NCBI GenBank assembly: GCA_963920575.1
Contig: OY986965.1
Location: 6,217,134 to 6,281,133, forward strand
Direction: 5' to 3'
From: Narthecium ossifragum
Taxonomy: Eukaryota > Streptophyta > Magnoliopsida > Dioscoreales > Nartheciaceae
Length of the DNA: 64,000 bases
Shown here: positions 32,946-45,694 of the stretch, one piece after another
Position numbering within the stretch: position 1 is the first letter of the stretch
How the letters are laid out: each line of letters starts with the position of its first letter
Translations under genes and position numbers: made by a program
Notes under the pieces: model-generated
Told to the model about the DNA's origin: nothing
Seen by the model: the letters and a program-made list of their open reading frames with translations, nothing else
Databases searched by the model: none

Positions 32946-35762
32946 AAAAGACCCACCTAATTAAGCTTCCAATGGAGAATGTCTACTTCAGCATTTTGCT
33001 TGCTGCCTATCAGCTGCAAGAACCTTATTCAAAGAGGTCTGACAAAACATCATATGAACTCTCTTAATTCTTCATGCTTTTTGCTTGTTTAATTATGAAG
33101 CTTCTATCCTCCATCTGGCCATGCTTCTTGATCTGCCAAAATTTCTTGCAGGTAAGATAAATCATCTATCTATGTATCAAAAAATAGTTTCAACTTTCTA
33201 ACAAGTTCAACATGTTCCGATCTTTCTTGATATGTCTTCAGTTTTTCAAGTTGAAGCAATCTTGTGTTTCTCATCATTTCCTTTTCACCTTTTCCATAAT
33301 TATCATCTGCTTCTTTCATTATGTATTTTTTTTCCCTGACTTTTAGCAGTCCTTATTTGTGTGTGCAGGCTATTCTGAAATTTTGCTGTTGACCCCCTTC
33401 TTGTGTGTCAATTCAATTGGCTGAGACATGATGGAAAATTTTGAGGTCGGAGTTTTCTTATCCATATCCTTAATTTGTTTTTGTTCTATATGTCAACATT
33501 CAGGTATACCACAATTCACCCTCCTTGACATTCTTCTTAGGTACTGCATACACATATCTGGTATCCTATTGAATCATAACGTTTGCCTTGATCACCTCAG
33601 TGTCTCAAAGAATACAAGATCTATTGTTAGACACTAGGCATTCCTGAGTACTGTATATGAACAAAATATATTAAGGTAGGTCTCCACACATGCTAGCCGC
33701 CTCGATCACACATGGTTTTGGTCGATTTGTCGGGCATCTTAATATTGCATCGAAGCATTCCTGATGACAATAGATCATGAATGGCAAAGATCCATTTGAT
33801 GGACTGCTTATAGGTATGCCAATCACAATAAGGACAACAATATTATTACACAACCATGTGTTCATGTCTGCCTATTTGCCTCTAGCTCATATATATATAT
33901 CTGATCCAGAAGCAGCAACAAATCTTTTGCTGGGTGATTTTTTTTTTTTTTGCAGAAAAGGAAACAATTGCGTCTTGTCTGTTTATAGAAGACATTGTCT
34001 CCACAAAGAGAAATAGAATCAGTATTCTAGCAGTGACTACTTCATTAAGAAGACAAAGAAGGTGAAAAATATAGCTATATGCATTAAGCTACCATTATGG
34101 TAGCTATAATCTAGCTTTATCTGTAGTATTAATCCTCAATAAGCATTCTCTGTAATCTCCATTAGAGGGGTCATTATCCTATAATACATGCATTTAGGCA
34201 TGATTCAGATGTGCACATGGAGCTGTTCTGAAATAGTACTGCCTAACTTAATTGTTCATACAGCAAGTCAACAGGTCTTCCAAATAATCCAATACAATCC
34301 TATCTAGAGCTTTCTTAATCTCTTGTATTGTCTACCATTAACCCTACAGGTGAAGAATATAATAACTTATTACTGCCTAGCAATTCAAAATATATCATCA
34401 TGAAGAATATAATAACATATACTGTTTTCAAATAGTACAATCTAAATACATAATTGCTCTTAATTAAATTCCAATCTCCTAGCATTTAGACTTCTGTAAA
34501 TTATAAAAATAGGTGGCTGGTGGCAAAAGCCCCGAAACTAGAATCCCTCCATTAACAGTATTAGAAGCTAGTTACTGGACAAAAAGATGGAGGCAAAATG
34601 CCCTGCCCCCCACACTCCATTTGTACTTCTCTCTAGCCACCACACTCTATATTGAAAATTTTTTCCTCCATTAATGCAGTCACCCACCGAGAACGGAGAG
34701 CCCGCTGCCACTTGGCATCGATCATACTGAAGCATGGTTATTAATTTGGAAGTGTCTCATAACAAAGTTCTAAATTCTTATGGAAAATCAAAACCTGCAA
34801 AAATAATTCACTACCGCACTCTCTTCAGTTTCTATTCCCGAAGAAAACCAAGAATATATCTATGAAAATCTTTTTTTGAGTTGTTTCCAAACTGTTACAT
34901 ATTCAATCCTGTCTACTGAAATCTGAAGGAAAAAAAGAGAGAAACAAAAACAAAACGGCACGCAGAGTTCATGATCTCGACGCAGTTTTTGAACTGTGTT
35001 TGCCGAGGAGTGAACAAAGGCATGTGAGAGGAGAGAGGATGCAATAATGTCAGATGATACTGACTTAACCAAAACAGCATGTGGCATTATCCATCCTTTG
35101 GCCCCCCCCCCCCCCCCTCTGAAACCTAATGATAACATAGGCTCTACTGCCCTATGTATGAATATATTATGAGATTCTCATGTTGGAACATAGTATTGAT
35201 CAGCTCATCATAGCTGTTTCTGTTATTGCCTGTGACTCTCCATATCATTGATAATTTTGATTCACACAAAAAAGGCCTCTCTAGATGACATTCCAACTAC
35301 CAACCTAAAGTGAAATTAAATTAAAGGGTTATTCACAGCTGGTTTTTAGGGACACATATGTAAATAACTCTAAATTAAAATGATCCTTAGATTCAATTAG
35401 CAATGAGTTGAGAGCAACATAATTAAGCTTAAATCTATAGTAAGCAAACAAGTCATCAATAACGACAGTTTCTGAAGAACCAACATAGTTAGTAATGGAA
35501 AGATTTGACCTCATTAAGTGTTCTTAAAGACAATTAATAACGAATTTTCTGTAGGAAATTCCACAATTTTTTCAGCTCTTAAAAATTTATTTTCTTATAA
35601 TATTCTTTCATGACATATTTGGGACAGTTTTGGACAATCTTATTTTCTAAAATAACAATGAACCGTGGGATCATGTGCCGACGTTAGCAAGCAACATCTG
35701 ACAACTGCCAAAAAAAACTAGTTGGTATAAACTAGTTTAACTGGTTGGAATGTGTCCTTCCT
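32946..35762. other. downstream of MIR167: probable spliced pri-miRNA tail, then intergenic
   Basis: 33000-33650 is T-rich with donor-like and acceptor-like sites and may be introns and 3' exons of the primary miR167 transcript. From 33650 to 35760 I see no supported gene. A C-run of about 16 lies at 35102-35117. Short ORFs here have no recognisable motifs. Confidence 0.35.
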
Positions 35763-36973
35763 AGGGTGGCAATCCGGGTCATGATCCGTGAACCCGACTC
35801 GATATGAAATAAACGGGTTTAGGTTTAGTATGATCAGGTTTGAGTCATAACCCGTTTATGACCCGCGAATAAATAGATTGGGTCGGGCTGACCCGCGACG
35901 GATCAACCCGTTTAACACCCCCACCACACACACACACACACACCCATGGTAGCCACCCCTCTCTTCCTCTCCTCCTCCTTCGTTCTCCTCTCCCAGCCCT
36001 CTCGTCGGCTGCCCATCTTTCCAAGGCCCCTCTCGCCGGAACGCAGGAACCCTCTCCCTCTCCGATCTACCTTCCCGTCAAACACTGCCTCCCCTCCATC
36101 CTCCTCGCCCCCGAGCTCATCACCGCTTGCTCTTCTCGCCATCGTCATCGTCATCCACGCAGGCCCTGCCTCCCAGCCGCTTCACCAACACCATCACCCC
36201 GCCCATCTCCTTCCGCCGCTCGCCTTGTCTTCGTCCCCAACCAGTTAGTTCCCTTCCCTCACACTCACTTGAACTTTTCCCTTCATCTCTCCATCCTCGA
36301 CCTTGTCTCTGTCCCCTTACGTCCTCCTTCCCGTCGCCGTCCTCTATAGCTCGCGGCCTCTCCTTGCCGATGGCACCTCCACTCCTTCCCATCGCCGTCC
36401 TCGACCTCCCCGAGGCCACCTCAGTGCCGACAACGAGCCTCACCGACCACGACAGCAACCGACCACGAAGCCCCACCGTCGTCCCACCTCCCCACCTCCT
36501 CCAAGGCCGACAACCCCGAAGCCCAGCACCAGATTCGACGACGCCCACCAACACCATCGACGCCGCTCAACGCCGACACTCGGTCTCGCCCTACCTCGCC
36601 AAGGTCTCTACGAGCTCCATCACCCCTCTCGGATCCGGCGCCACCACCGCTCGATTCCCCGTCTCTAGCCTCCCCAACACTATTAAACACCGGATCCGTG
36701 ACCCCCTCGCCTCTACGACTCTCTTCCGATCGTTTCCCGGCTAGATCCGGCCGCCGACCGCTGCCTCCTCCCTCCTAGGTTGCGGAGGGACTCGACCCGG
36801 CCCGTCTAACCCGTTTATTAAACGGGTTAGACGGGCCGGGTCGAGTCGACCCGTTTATAAATGGGTTAGGTTTGTATTTATAAACCTGACCCGTTTATTA
36901 AATGGGTCGGGTTAGACATATTGGTCGATATACCTTGTCTCGACCCGACTTGTGAACCCGAATTATCATCCCT
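35763..36973. mobile_element. hAT-like element (GGGTCGGGT family), copy 2, with GC-rich cargo
   Basis: The ends match copy 1 (21120-21864). The left is AGGGTGGCAATCCGGGTCAT with ATGATCCGTGAACCCGAC; the right, reverse complemented, is AGGGATGATAATTCGGG then TTCACAAGTCGGGTCGAG. Strings of GGGTCGGGT and TTTATTAAACGGG fill the subterminal parts (35800-35910 and 36785-36960). Between them, 35915-36785 is a C-rich, protein-like block that copy 1 lacks, entered through a (CA)n run at 35927-35943. Its ORFs are Pro/Ser/Arg-rich and unrecognised. No target duplication was confirmed. Confidence 0.65.
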
Positions 36974-38331
36974 GGACCCTCCACTAATGATATGACAGTC
37001 ATAGACGCAATGTCTCTAGTGTGGAATCAGACTCAAGATGCAAGAGCCTCGAGAATAGAAAAGTTTCACACACTTAATTTATTCATACCTAAATTTTGGT
37101 CATGTTAGTTGTCCATAGGCTAGACTTATTTAATTAGTATTAAGCTCCCACTTTGACACCACTTGCTCAAACTTCTATTAAGAACTGCACCAAGCTTAAA
37201 TTGGTCAGATACAGAGATAAATTCACCCTCTGCCAGAGCTCATGCTCCTTGGGCAATCGCTCCTTGAAAACTCAAGGCATTATTTCATTCCACACATGAT
37301 GGGGTGTGTTAAAATATAAGGTTAGTATCATAAAAAAACGGGGGTGCAGCATTAGGACTTTTCTTACAAAGATGATAAATATCATAAAATCCCTTGAATC
37401 TCTGACAACCATAAAAACAAAGGGGTTATCTCAAAAATCCCCTTTCAGCATTTAAAAGACTTATTGATAAAAGTACATGATTAATTTATGAAATGATTAA
37501 GATACCCACAAGCATTAGAAAAAAAAAGTTTAAAATACATAGATTACACTTTATAGCTACGGACAATTTAATGATTTTACATATATATATATATTCGCAT
37601 TAAACTAACTCCGAGGAGTTTTTCCGAAATGAACCGTGTTTCATGGTATTTTGTGATATTTATCATCTTTAAGGGATTTTATGATATTAATTCAAGAATA
37701 TAATTTAAGTGACTAAATTAACCCTCTCTCATAAGCTTAAGCTTTTGGGATTCTTGATTTAACATCCTTTAATTACCACCAAAATTGAGAGGGACGAGAA
37801 CTCATGACAAGAAAGTTCTCATGCTCAAAGCCCCCCTCCCCCATCAAATCATAACACTGAATTCCGTGTCAAGGTGGCCAAACACCATTGTTAGGAGTGC
37901 AGAACATGTCTTGTGGAAAGTTTTGAGACACAACCCTTTCCTTTTCTTATGATTGTGCTGGCCATATGTTTGTGGGTGGTCTCTTTGAGAAACTACAGTT
38001 TGTAAGCCATCTTTAGTGCCAAAACTTTAGGCTTTATGAGTGCACATCCATGAACTGATGCTTAGGTAAATCAATCCTTTTTAACCTTTTGTTGCTTTTT
38101 CCACTAGCTAGCAATCCTAATCATCCTATCCACTAATTAATGTATGGAGAGGGATATAATAACCCTACAACATATGATTAACATCTAGATTACACTTCAG
38201 AGTTGGTTAAAGTGAGGTCCCATCAATGTTTTGGTGAGCTAACACCAGCACTTCTCATGTCATTTATGATCTCACCCATCTATTTTTTTTTTCTTTTTAG
38301 CACACAAAAAGGTGGGAAAAAAAATTGTCTT
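36974..38331. other. intergenic AT-rich DNA, no gene seen
   Basis: Contains a segment at about 37360-37400 (GATGATAAATATCATAAAATCCC) whose inverted form partly recurs at about 37646-37690, so an old MITE-like fold-back is possible. A (TA)n run lies at about 37580-37594. No coding sequence is supported. Confidence 0.4.
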
Positions 38332-39023
38332 GGGTAATTTTCGCCCACATGCCCTTCAAAAGCATGCAATTCATTTCAATAACGACTTAAAATCCAAATT
38401 TACATGTGCTTTCCAAAAATACTAGTTTAATCGAATGCTGACTTGGTCAACATGGAGATCAAAACCATACAAAGACACTTATTGGCTTGGAGCTTTAGTT
38501 ATGATATATTCATTAACAAACGACTATAGAATTCTACAAAAATTGAGGGCATTAACATAAATGTTTTTTTTTTCATAACAACAGCTATATTTTCACAATT
38601 TTACAAAAACCCACATACATTTTCATTTATTGTATCATGATACCTCAATTATTCTTTTTTAACAAAAAGACACGTGTCGTTAGCTTCCGCTCAATGACGT
38701 TGCCTTTAATTTGTAAAAAGGCACCTACATTTTAGCGATTTTACACAAAATGACCTGCCTTTTTACCCATAGAGATCTATCAAGGTTGAAGTTATATGTT
38801 CAAAAGGGGGGTAATTTTGTCAATTCTCATATCAAACTAATGGAATGGAACGACAATTTAGCGTATGCGTCTTTTTGTAAATTAAAGAATAATAGAGGTA
38901 CGAGATACAATAAACGAAAATGCATGTGGGTTTCTGTAAAATTGCTAAAATCTAAGTGGCGATATGCGAAAAAACCCAAACATAAATTGCATGTTTTCGA
39001 AGGGAATCCGGGTAAAAATCCCT
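38332..39023. mobile_element. MITE-like element with long inverted termini
   Basis: The left part starts GGGTAATTTTCGCCC with CCCTTCAAAAGCATGCAATT. The right end, reverse complemented, reads GGGATTTTTACCCGGATTCC, CCCTTCGAAAACATGCAATT. Further in, TTTTCATTTATTGTATCATGATACCTCAATTATTC-type sequence (38615-38660) is inverted at 38870-38930. The left arm has extra DNA at about 38385-38530 that the right arm lacks, so something was inserted or lost there. The ORF at 38750-39052 runs through the arm and is not a gene. Confidence 0.6.
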
Positions 39024-39172
39024 TTGTTTTCGGTCAAAAATTAAACAAGTAAAAAAAAGCAAAAGATTAAGGATCCTCGGTGCAAAAAACATGGGCGAGA
39101 GGAAGATAATGACTCTAGGATCTCATATTGTAACAAAATGTTCATAGATCTGCTGGAAAGAAACATCTTCTA

Positions 39173-39547
39173 GGCTATATACACCGTAAGAATTACTAAG
39201 TGCATCACACCATGTTGTTCGGTTTTAAAAAACCGAACATTATGTTACACGTTTGGTTTTTAAAAACCGAACACTATGTTATATGATTCGATCGGTAACA
39301 ATCGAATCATGTATTCTTACATGGTTCGATTATTACCGATCGAACCATATAACATAGTGTTCGGTTTTTAAAAACCGAACAAAAAAAATGATACGTGTTA
39401 TATGATTCGATTGGTAACAATCGAATCATGTATTCTTACATGGTTCGGTTATTACCGATCGAACCATATAACATAGTGTTCGGTTTTTAAAAACCGAACA
39501 AAAAAAATGATATGATGTACTTAGCACTTTGTATGGTGTATTTAGCC
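39173..39547. mobile_element. small TIR element filled with TTCGG-CCGAA palindromes
   Basis: The ends are inverted: GGCTATATACACCGTAAG at left and, reverse complemented, GGCTAAATACACCATACAAAG at right, both leading to CTAAGTGCATCA/CTAAGTACATCA. Inside, perfect palindromes GTTCGGTTTTTAAAAACCGAAC and GATTCGATCGGTAAC..CGAATC occur several times, with a unit of about 120 bp present twice (39285-39385, 39395-39505). The same palindrome type fills the arrays of the MULE at 47937-55586. No target duplication was resolved. Confidence 0.65.
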
Positions 39548-41295
39548 TGACCCTCATAGTAAAGCATTTTGTTTTCTAAGGAGATGTTCCCATTTAATAA
39601 GGCTTAATAGACACAAAGCATGTAGAAATATTTTCTGATATAGTAGGCTATTGTAAGGTCTATCACAATTGCAGTCCCTGAAGAGAGTTTCCCAAATCAT
39701 TGAAATGAAACTATCCACCAACATTAAATTTTCGCAAGACTTCTTTAGTAATGCGTCTTTTGCCAAGCAGATAGTATCATAGTACTATACTTTCTACTAA
39801 CAAGGATGCAAGCTAGATTTTCACCACGACGAAGAAATCTCGAATGTGACCTCAAGATGGCGACTTCAACTGACAGACAAAAGCTTTGAGATCTACATAA
39901 AATTTAAATTTTTCATAGTTTCTCCCCACCCACCAGACAAGCAAAGTAGAGCTTCAGATCTTATATGCAACAAGCTGAGAATGCAACTGCTGCAGATTTG
40001 ACAAAATAAAGGACATTGGTCCTACAATGACAGCACAAGTGGCTTTCACCTGATGCCAACCTTACAGAGAAGATGAGTGCAGAACAAAAGAAACCACTAG
40101 AAAACATTCATATCTCACAACACGGGGTAAAGTATCGCTCTTTCAGAATATCAGAGAAGAAGAAACACTGTACGTGACAGATGACATATTCTAAGAAGAA
40201 TTCCTGAGAAGCAGAAAGACTTTTTCCCCTATACAACTTAAGATACCAGAGAAGAATATAAATAATGTCACCATCAATAACATTTCACAAAGTATATCAT
40301 ATTAACTGCTCTACCAGATTGATAACTTCACAGTATTTTTTCCATTCAGAAAGTCAAACAGGATCATGTGGAACATGAAATTGGCAAACTTTAATTTCTT
40401 TCCATGCATTACCTATTTCATTTTTAGCATCTGACTATGATATGAGCACTGATCTTAAACATAAACTGGACTCTCTCATTGTATTCACCCATCCTTGCTC
40501 ACTACTTTCATTTTTTGATTTGGTCTTCGATGAGAAACGGACAAATTATATTTCCGCCATCTCTGCTTCTCACACTTCCACACATCACAATTTGCTCAGA
40601 GAGCCCGTACGTACAGACATGACAATCTAATAATCTACCCAGATACTGATGACAATCTAACAATCGAGTAAAAATGTTAGCCAATGCCTTCCTCTTTAAC
40701 ATCTAGAGAAGAACCCTCGCCAGGACTCTCTAGGTCTACTTCATAAAAGATTCTATAATCACAACATCTAGGAAAGAATCCATCCCTTTTGTAGTTAGGC
40801 TAGTATGAGATTGATGTATAAGACTACTAACTTGCACATGATTAGATTCTGGTTTATAATATGTATAAGATCTTCATGATCTTCCACTTGATGTTTTTTT
40901 ATTTTTGTTCATCTATGCAAAGTTGTTCATGACAAGAAGCCAAGATGGAGCTCAAGCTTGATCATTACTGAAATAGTCAGTATACACTGTCTTCTTGATA
41001 TCTCCTGGATCAAGATATCGACATATAACTCTAAATATGCAAAACTGCAGGCCGATGACTGCCTCTATGACTGACCTTGCAATGCTTGGCGAAGAGCCAA
41101 TAAATTTTTCTTCAAAGATGATGAAGAAAAAAGATGAAACTATGCCCAAAGTGTCCATATCTCTGACTGGCACTACAGTGATGATCCAGTCTAGTCTGAA
41201 CGACATCCATAAAATGGTCCTTCAGAATTCCTTAGTCAACCATGCAAAATGATTAACCTCAGCCCCATGGAGGTTCCTATATGGTGGAAAACTCT
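39548..41295. other. downstream of the NAL1-like gene, no other gene supported
   Basis: AT-rich DNA between the palindromic element and the NAL1-like stop codon. The part next to 41295 should be its 3' UTR (minus strand). ORFs of 60-85 codons on both strands show no recognisable motif. Confidence 0.4.
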
Positions 41296-44200
41296 TCATT
41301 TTGAAGAATCAATTCTGAATGTTGGATCTGAACGTTGTCTCTTAGGCTCTCGATCACCCAAATGCAAAGAAACACAAAGATCCTCATCAGATGAGTTCCT
41401 TAAAGCAGATAGATTCTTTGCTCCTGGATCATCCTCTTGGCCGCGGTGTATAGGAGACATGCCAATGTGAATGAACTGATGCTCTTCAACATTGTTTGCA
41501 GCGTCAACAGTATCCACATGGAACTCAACATGCGCAAATGGTTGATTCAATGGCGAGCCTGAAGCATCGTCAAGAGGCAATTGTTGAAGGTTAATACCAA
41601 GAGGTTCATAGATCTCTTCAGTCTTTTCCTTTGGCAGTGTACAGACAGCAGGAGATGACTCTCCAACTGTAGAATCAACTGCTAAAGCTACTCTCTGCTC
41701 CTGCACAGCTTCTTTAACCATGAAAGTTTGTGAAAATTCATCATTGAGGAAATAACAAAAGAAAGAAAGATGCCAAGACCAAACAAGAAAAAGTACCAAC
41801 CTGCTAGTCCTGCATTTGTTGTGATAAGATCAAGTTCTAAAAGATCAAGAAGTCTTCCCAGATCAACCCCACTAGTCCAGTTCTCTGGGCCTTGGCCATT
41901 TTTAATCTTCAACCTCCCACGATTGGCTGTTCCACCCCATATGATGCCTATGGGTCGGGGTTTGTCACCATCTTGCCCTGTTAACATAATGAGGCTCCCA
42001 CTATCACCCTCGAGATCAAAAGTTTGTTGGTTTTCACCAACAACAAGGAAATCAGAGAAGAAGCATATTCCCTTCTCGTCATTGTACTCAAGGGCATAAG
42101 CCATCACTGTCCCTGTTGTCAGACCTGAGCTCCTTCCGACCTTCACCACTTGTCTTCCGATGAGACTGTTGATTGGAGACTGCAAGTCTATAACCTTGAC
42201 ATCTCCGATCTCACCTATGCCCTTCACCAAGGTTGTGACATTGGACATGTCGAAGTCATCAGCGAAGGGGATAAATGCTCCATCAGCACGGACAAAAGTC
42301 TCTGCAGGTGCATCAGAAGGTAAGAGGAATGTTCGGGGATCAGAACATCATTCAACAAACCAGACTCAGGAAATCCATTGATAGTAACTACGAAAAAGAG
42401 CCTAGGAAACAATAAAATGAAAGAAAAAATTACATGGATTTCTCTCTTCTCATGTTGAACATCGAGTAAACGAGAGCAAATACAGGGATTTATGCAAATT
42501 CTCCCTACCTTATAACTACATTGCGGGAAAAACCCACCGTCTTAATGACATTTACATTTTGCCCACTCACCTATTGATTTTCTTTGCAAAAAGCCCCTAA
42601 ACATTAAATTCTGTTCAACAAATGCAATTAAACTATTTATCTTAAATCACCCAAGAAATAATGACCAAATTACCCTGTATTAGTTTGATTAGGCGACTAA
42701 TTTACATTTTCCTAATTCAGATTCAATAGAAGAGTGAGATTGCAGCATGAGCATTTATATCTTTTAATCTCTAATAGTTACAATAACTCGTGCAAGAGAT
42801 AATCACCAAACTACCTTTGATATATCCTTAATTGGTAAATTATATATCAAAATTCAATTCAAAGTTGCTGGAAGGAAAATTACAATACGGACATTTATGT
42901 CTTTTATGCCGGGGAACTTTTTGCAATGAAAACCAATAAAAGATGCAGCAAAATGCAAATACCAATAACATGGGGGGTAAGGCGGGGGGGGTGGTAGAGG
43001 AGAGAGGGGGCGGGGGTGTTTTGCAAAAAAAAACCTGAAAAATAATATGCAGGCTGTACCAATCACAGCATGAACTCTGTTACCTGGGTTTGTTCCGGCA
43101 TATATACCGTACCAAAGATCATCGGTGATGAAAGATGTTGCCCTTTCCACAGCCCCCAGATAGACTCCGGGTCCACGATTTGGTGGTAAAGGATGAAACA
43201 TCTTCTGATTAGGATAATCAAGATCAACAGCAACATGCCTATTTGTGAGGAAACCAACTTGCTTGTTGCCTGTTCGGCTCTTTACAATGGCACCCAAAGT
43301 TCCATAGATCTCTAGACTAGCCACCTAATAGTTGACAAAGAATCCAAACAATTGCAAGCCAAAATTCAGGTAGAAGGCAGACAAGAAAATACAACCGAAC
43401 TTCAGTGCTCAAAGCAAATTTGAATGGTCATAAAGTTCATATTTTTCCCTTTTCTGGACCACAAAGAATAAGATGTTATGTTTTCCAAGACAAGTAGTCT
43501 AGCATCCTCCATTTCCCTAAATTGTTTATCTTGCTGATTGTTTATCTTGCTGAAGACGCCCATAAAAAAACATCGTCATATGAAATTTATTAACAACTTA
43601 ACCAAAAAAAAGCAAGACAATGAAAAAAAGCTTGTATACGACAACTCCAGCCAAAAAGAAACCTCACTTCTATTGATTAGGTCTCAATGAGACACTCCAC
43701 ATATCCCCTTCCCACCAATCCCACCAAGAAAAAGACTCAACCAACAAACCAATGAAGATAAGGTCAAACTCAAGATATAGACCACTAACTGAATTGAAAA
43801 ACTAGATGATTGAAAATTTCACTTCATATTGAGCTCTCAAAGTCTTATATGAATTGGAAAATTCACTTCTACTGAGGTCTCAAAGTCTTAGATGAATGGG
43901 AGAATGAGAAGAAAGAAATTGCAACAAGATTATTCCTCAACTTCAACTTAATCATATAGATAGACGTCAAGTTTTTTTTAAACTTATCTGAACATCATGG
44001 GAGAGATCAAAGTTAAACCAGGCCTTTAGAGCATATCATTCCTCAATCTCAGTGAGTAATATAGCTGAAAATGAAAACTCAAGTCCAATTACCAAGGTTA
44101 TGTCTATCATTAATAGACTATTGTGAATCTCCAATGAGCCAGGACAAACGCAATGGTGCAGGATATATGCTCGCCAAGGTTGTTGAACCAGGCCTTTAGA

Positions 44201-45694
44201 GCATCTAGCATGCCTGGTAATTACTTCAGCAATTACTATTGTGTCTAGAATGCAATCGATGGTACCATTAATATTCCATAGGTTGAATATCTGCTCAACA
44301 TGCCCGAGACAAAATGATCGGTATTACAGACAAGAGAATCCTAAATGAGATAGCATATCATCTATGATTCTTCAGATTCTTGAAGCAAATAGACAAGAAA
44401 ATTTATGTCTCAAAACGATGCAAATAAAAACAGACATAAACCCATGTAATTAAATTCAAATAAAGCATCTAAAAAACTCATAGAAGAAACCAAATATGAG
44501 CTTTTATAGCAAAAATATTTTCCACATTTACCAGGAACAAAATTTATGCTTACTGAGAAATCCTCCTATATCAATTTGATATAAACTTAGATCTGTAAAC
44601 CTCGTCTAAGTAGAAATGTCAAAGCACAAATGAAGTACTAGTCACAAACTTAATAGCAAGTATACAATTTGAAATTCGCTTGGTTGAAATATTACCTGAG
44701 AACCAGAACCTATACATGGATCACTACCTTGTAATCCATCTATAAGTTCATTGTACAATGGCTCTTTTGGAGTTGGTGCAGGTACACCATAATAGGAGAA
44801 TTCCACAACATCAACATCGCACCATACACCTCCTGGTCCCTATTAATTGGATCAAATAGCACAAGGCAATAAAGTTTCAAAACAATTAAGGTAAACTATG
44901 TGATGCATAATACCGTCATGTTTAATTATAAAGCTGTGCCAACCAAGGATTGCCCTACAGGCCACTACGTTAGTAAACCATCCCCGAAACCAGTATGCTA
45001 CAATAACATGTCAGTGGGAAAGGAGAGGAGAAAGAAAAAAGAAGATAAAAGGAAGGGAGAGGGAAGGGTGCATACTGGTCCAGCACGACTCATACCGGCC
45101 GATACGTACCGTGCAAGTGAGTACTGGCATGGGTCGTGTCCCAGTACCTCAATCCTTGGGTGCCAACATCAAAATATGCGATAACTAGGGTAAACGACTT
45201 CCTACCTCAAGGGCAGATGGCAGACATTGATTTTGGCTTAGCCACTGTCTATGGACTTTTCGAGAGACAAAAACTAGAATTGCTGGTACATCAGTCAATG
45301 TGCCCTGCCTGATCCGAAAGCCTATTGCTGTACCTAAACTATAACGCCGCAAGATCTTGCTATGAAATGCTCTTATAGTCATCAGGTCAAGCAATGTGGT
45401 CGCTTGTTGCCCAGCTGGCGGCCTGTCCAGGTTTCCTGGCAGGACTCCTTTCTGAAGGTTACAGAAGTAATTTGCCCGTCCTTCAGCAGCACCATGCAAC
45501 AGGGTAGATGTAGGCCATGAGAAGTATGCAGCATTGCTTTCAGAGTGCTGACCACCTGATGCAAACGGTTGCAGTGGCGATGCACTTGATGAGGGAAAAT
45601 TCGGGTGACATAGTGTTCTCTCCATATCCAGAGCTGACTCCTCTGACTGTATTGATCCGGAGCGGTTTTCCCGAAGATCTTGATGTCTTGTCAT
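41296..45694 (-). CDS. NAL1: NARROW LEAF 1 (NAL1)-like trypsin-fold protease, 5 coding exons
   Basis: Plant trypsin-like protease family; rice NAL1 controls leaf width, vein pattern and spikelet number. Coding exons (minus): 45206-45694, 44696-44839, 43084-43324, 41801-42301, 41296-41711. All GT-AG and in phase, giving 596 residues (rice NAL1 is 582). Exon 1 has the conserved QSEESALDMER start, AAEGRANYFCNLQKG and MTIRAFHSKILRRYSLGTA. The protease core has TNRHVAVDLDYPNQK with His at about residue 241 (exon 3), RADGAFIPFADDF (exon 4 start) and GDSGSLI with the Ser nucleophile (exon 4). The C-terminus carries VEEHQFI and SLHLGDREPKRQRSD. The residue before the catalytic His is Arg, the site polymorphic (His/Arg) in rice. 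A 5' UTR exon (down to a donor at 47345) joins through a long intron. Confidence 0.96.
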
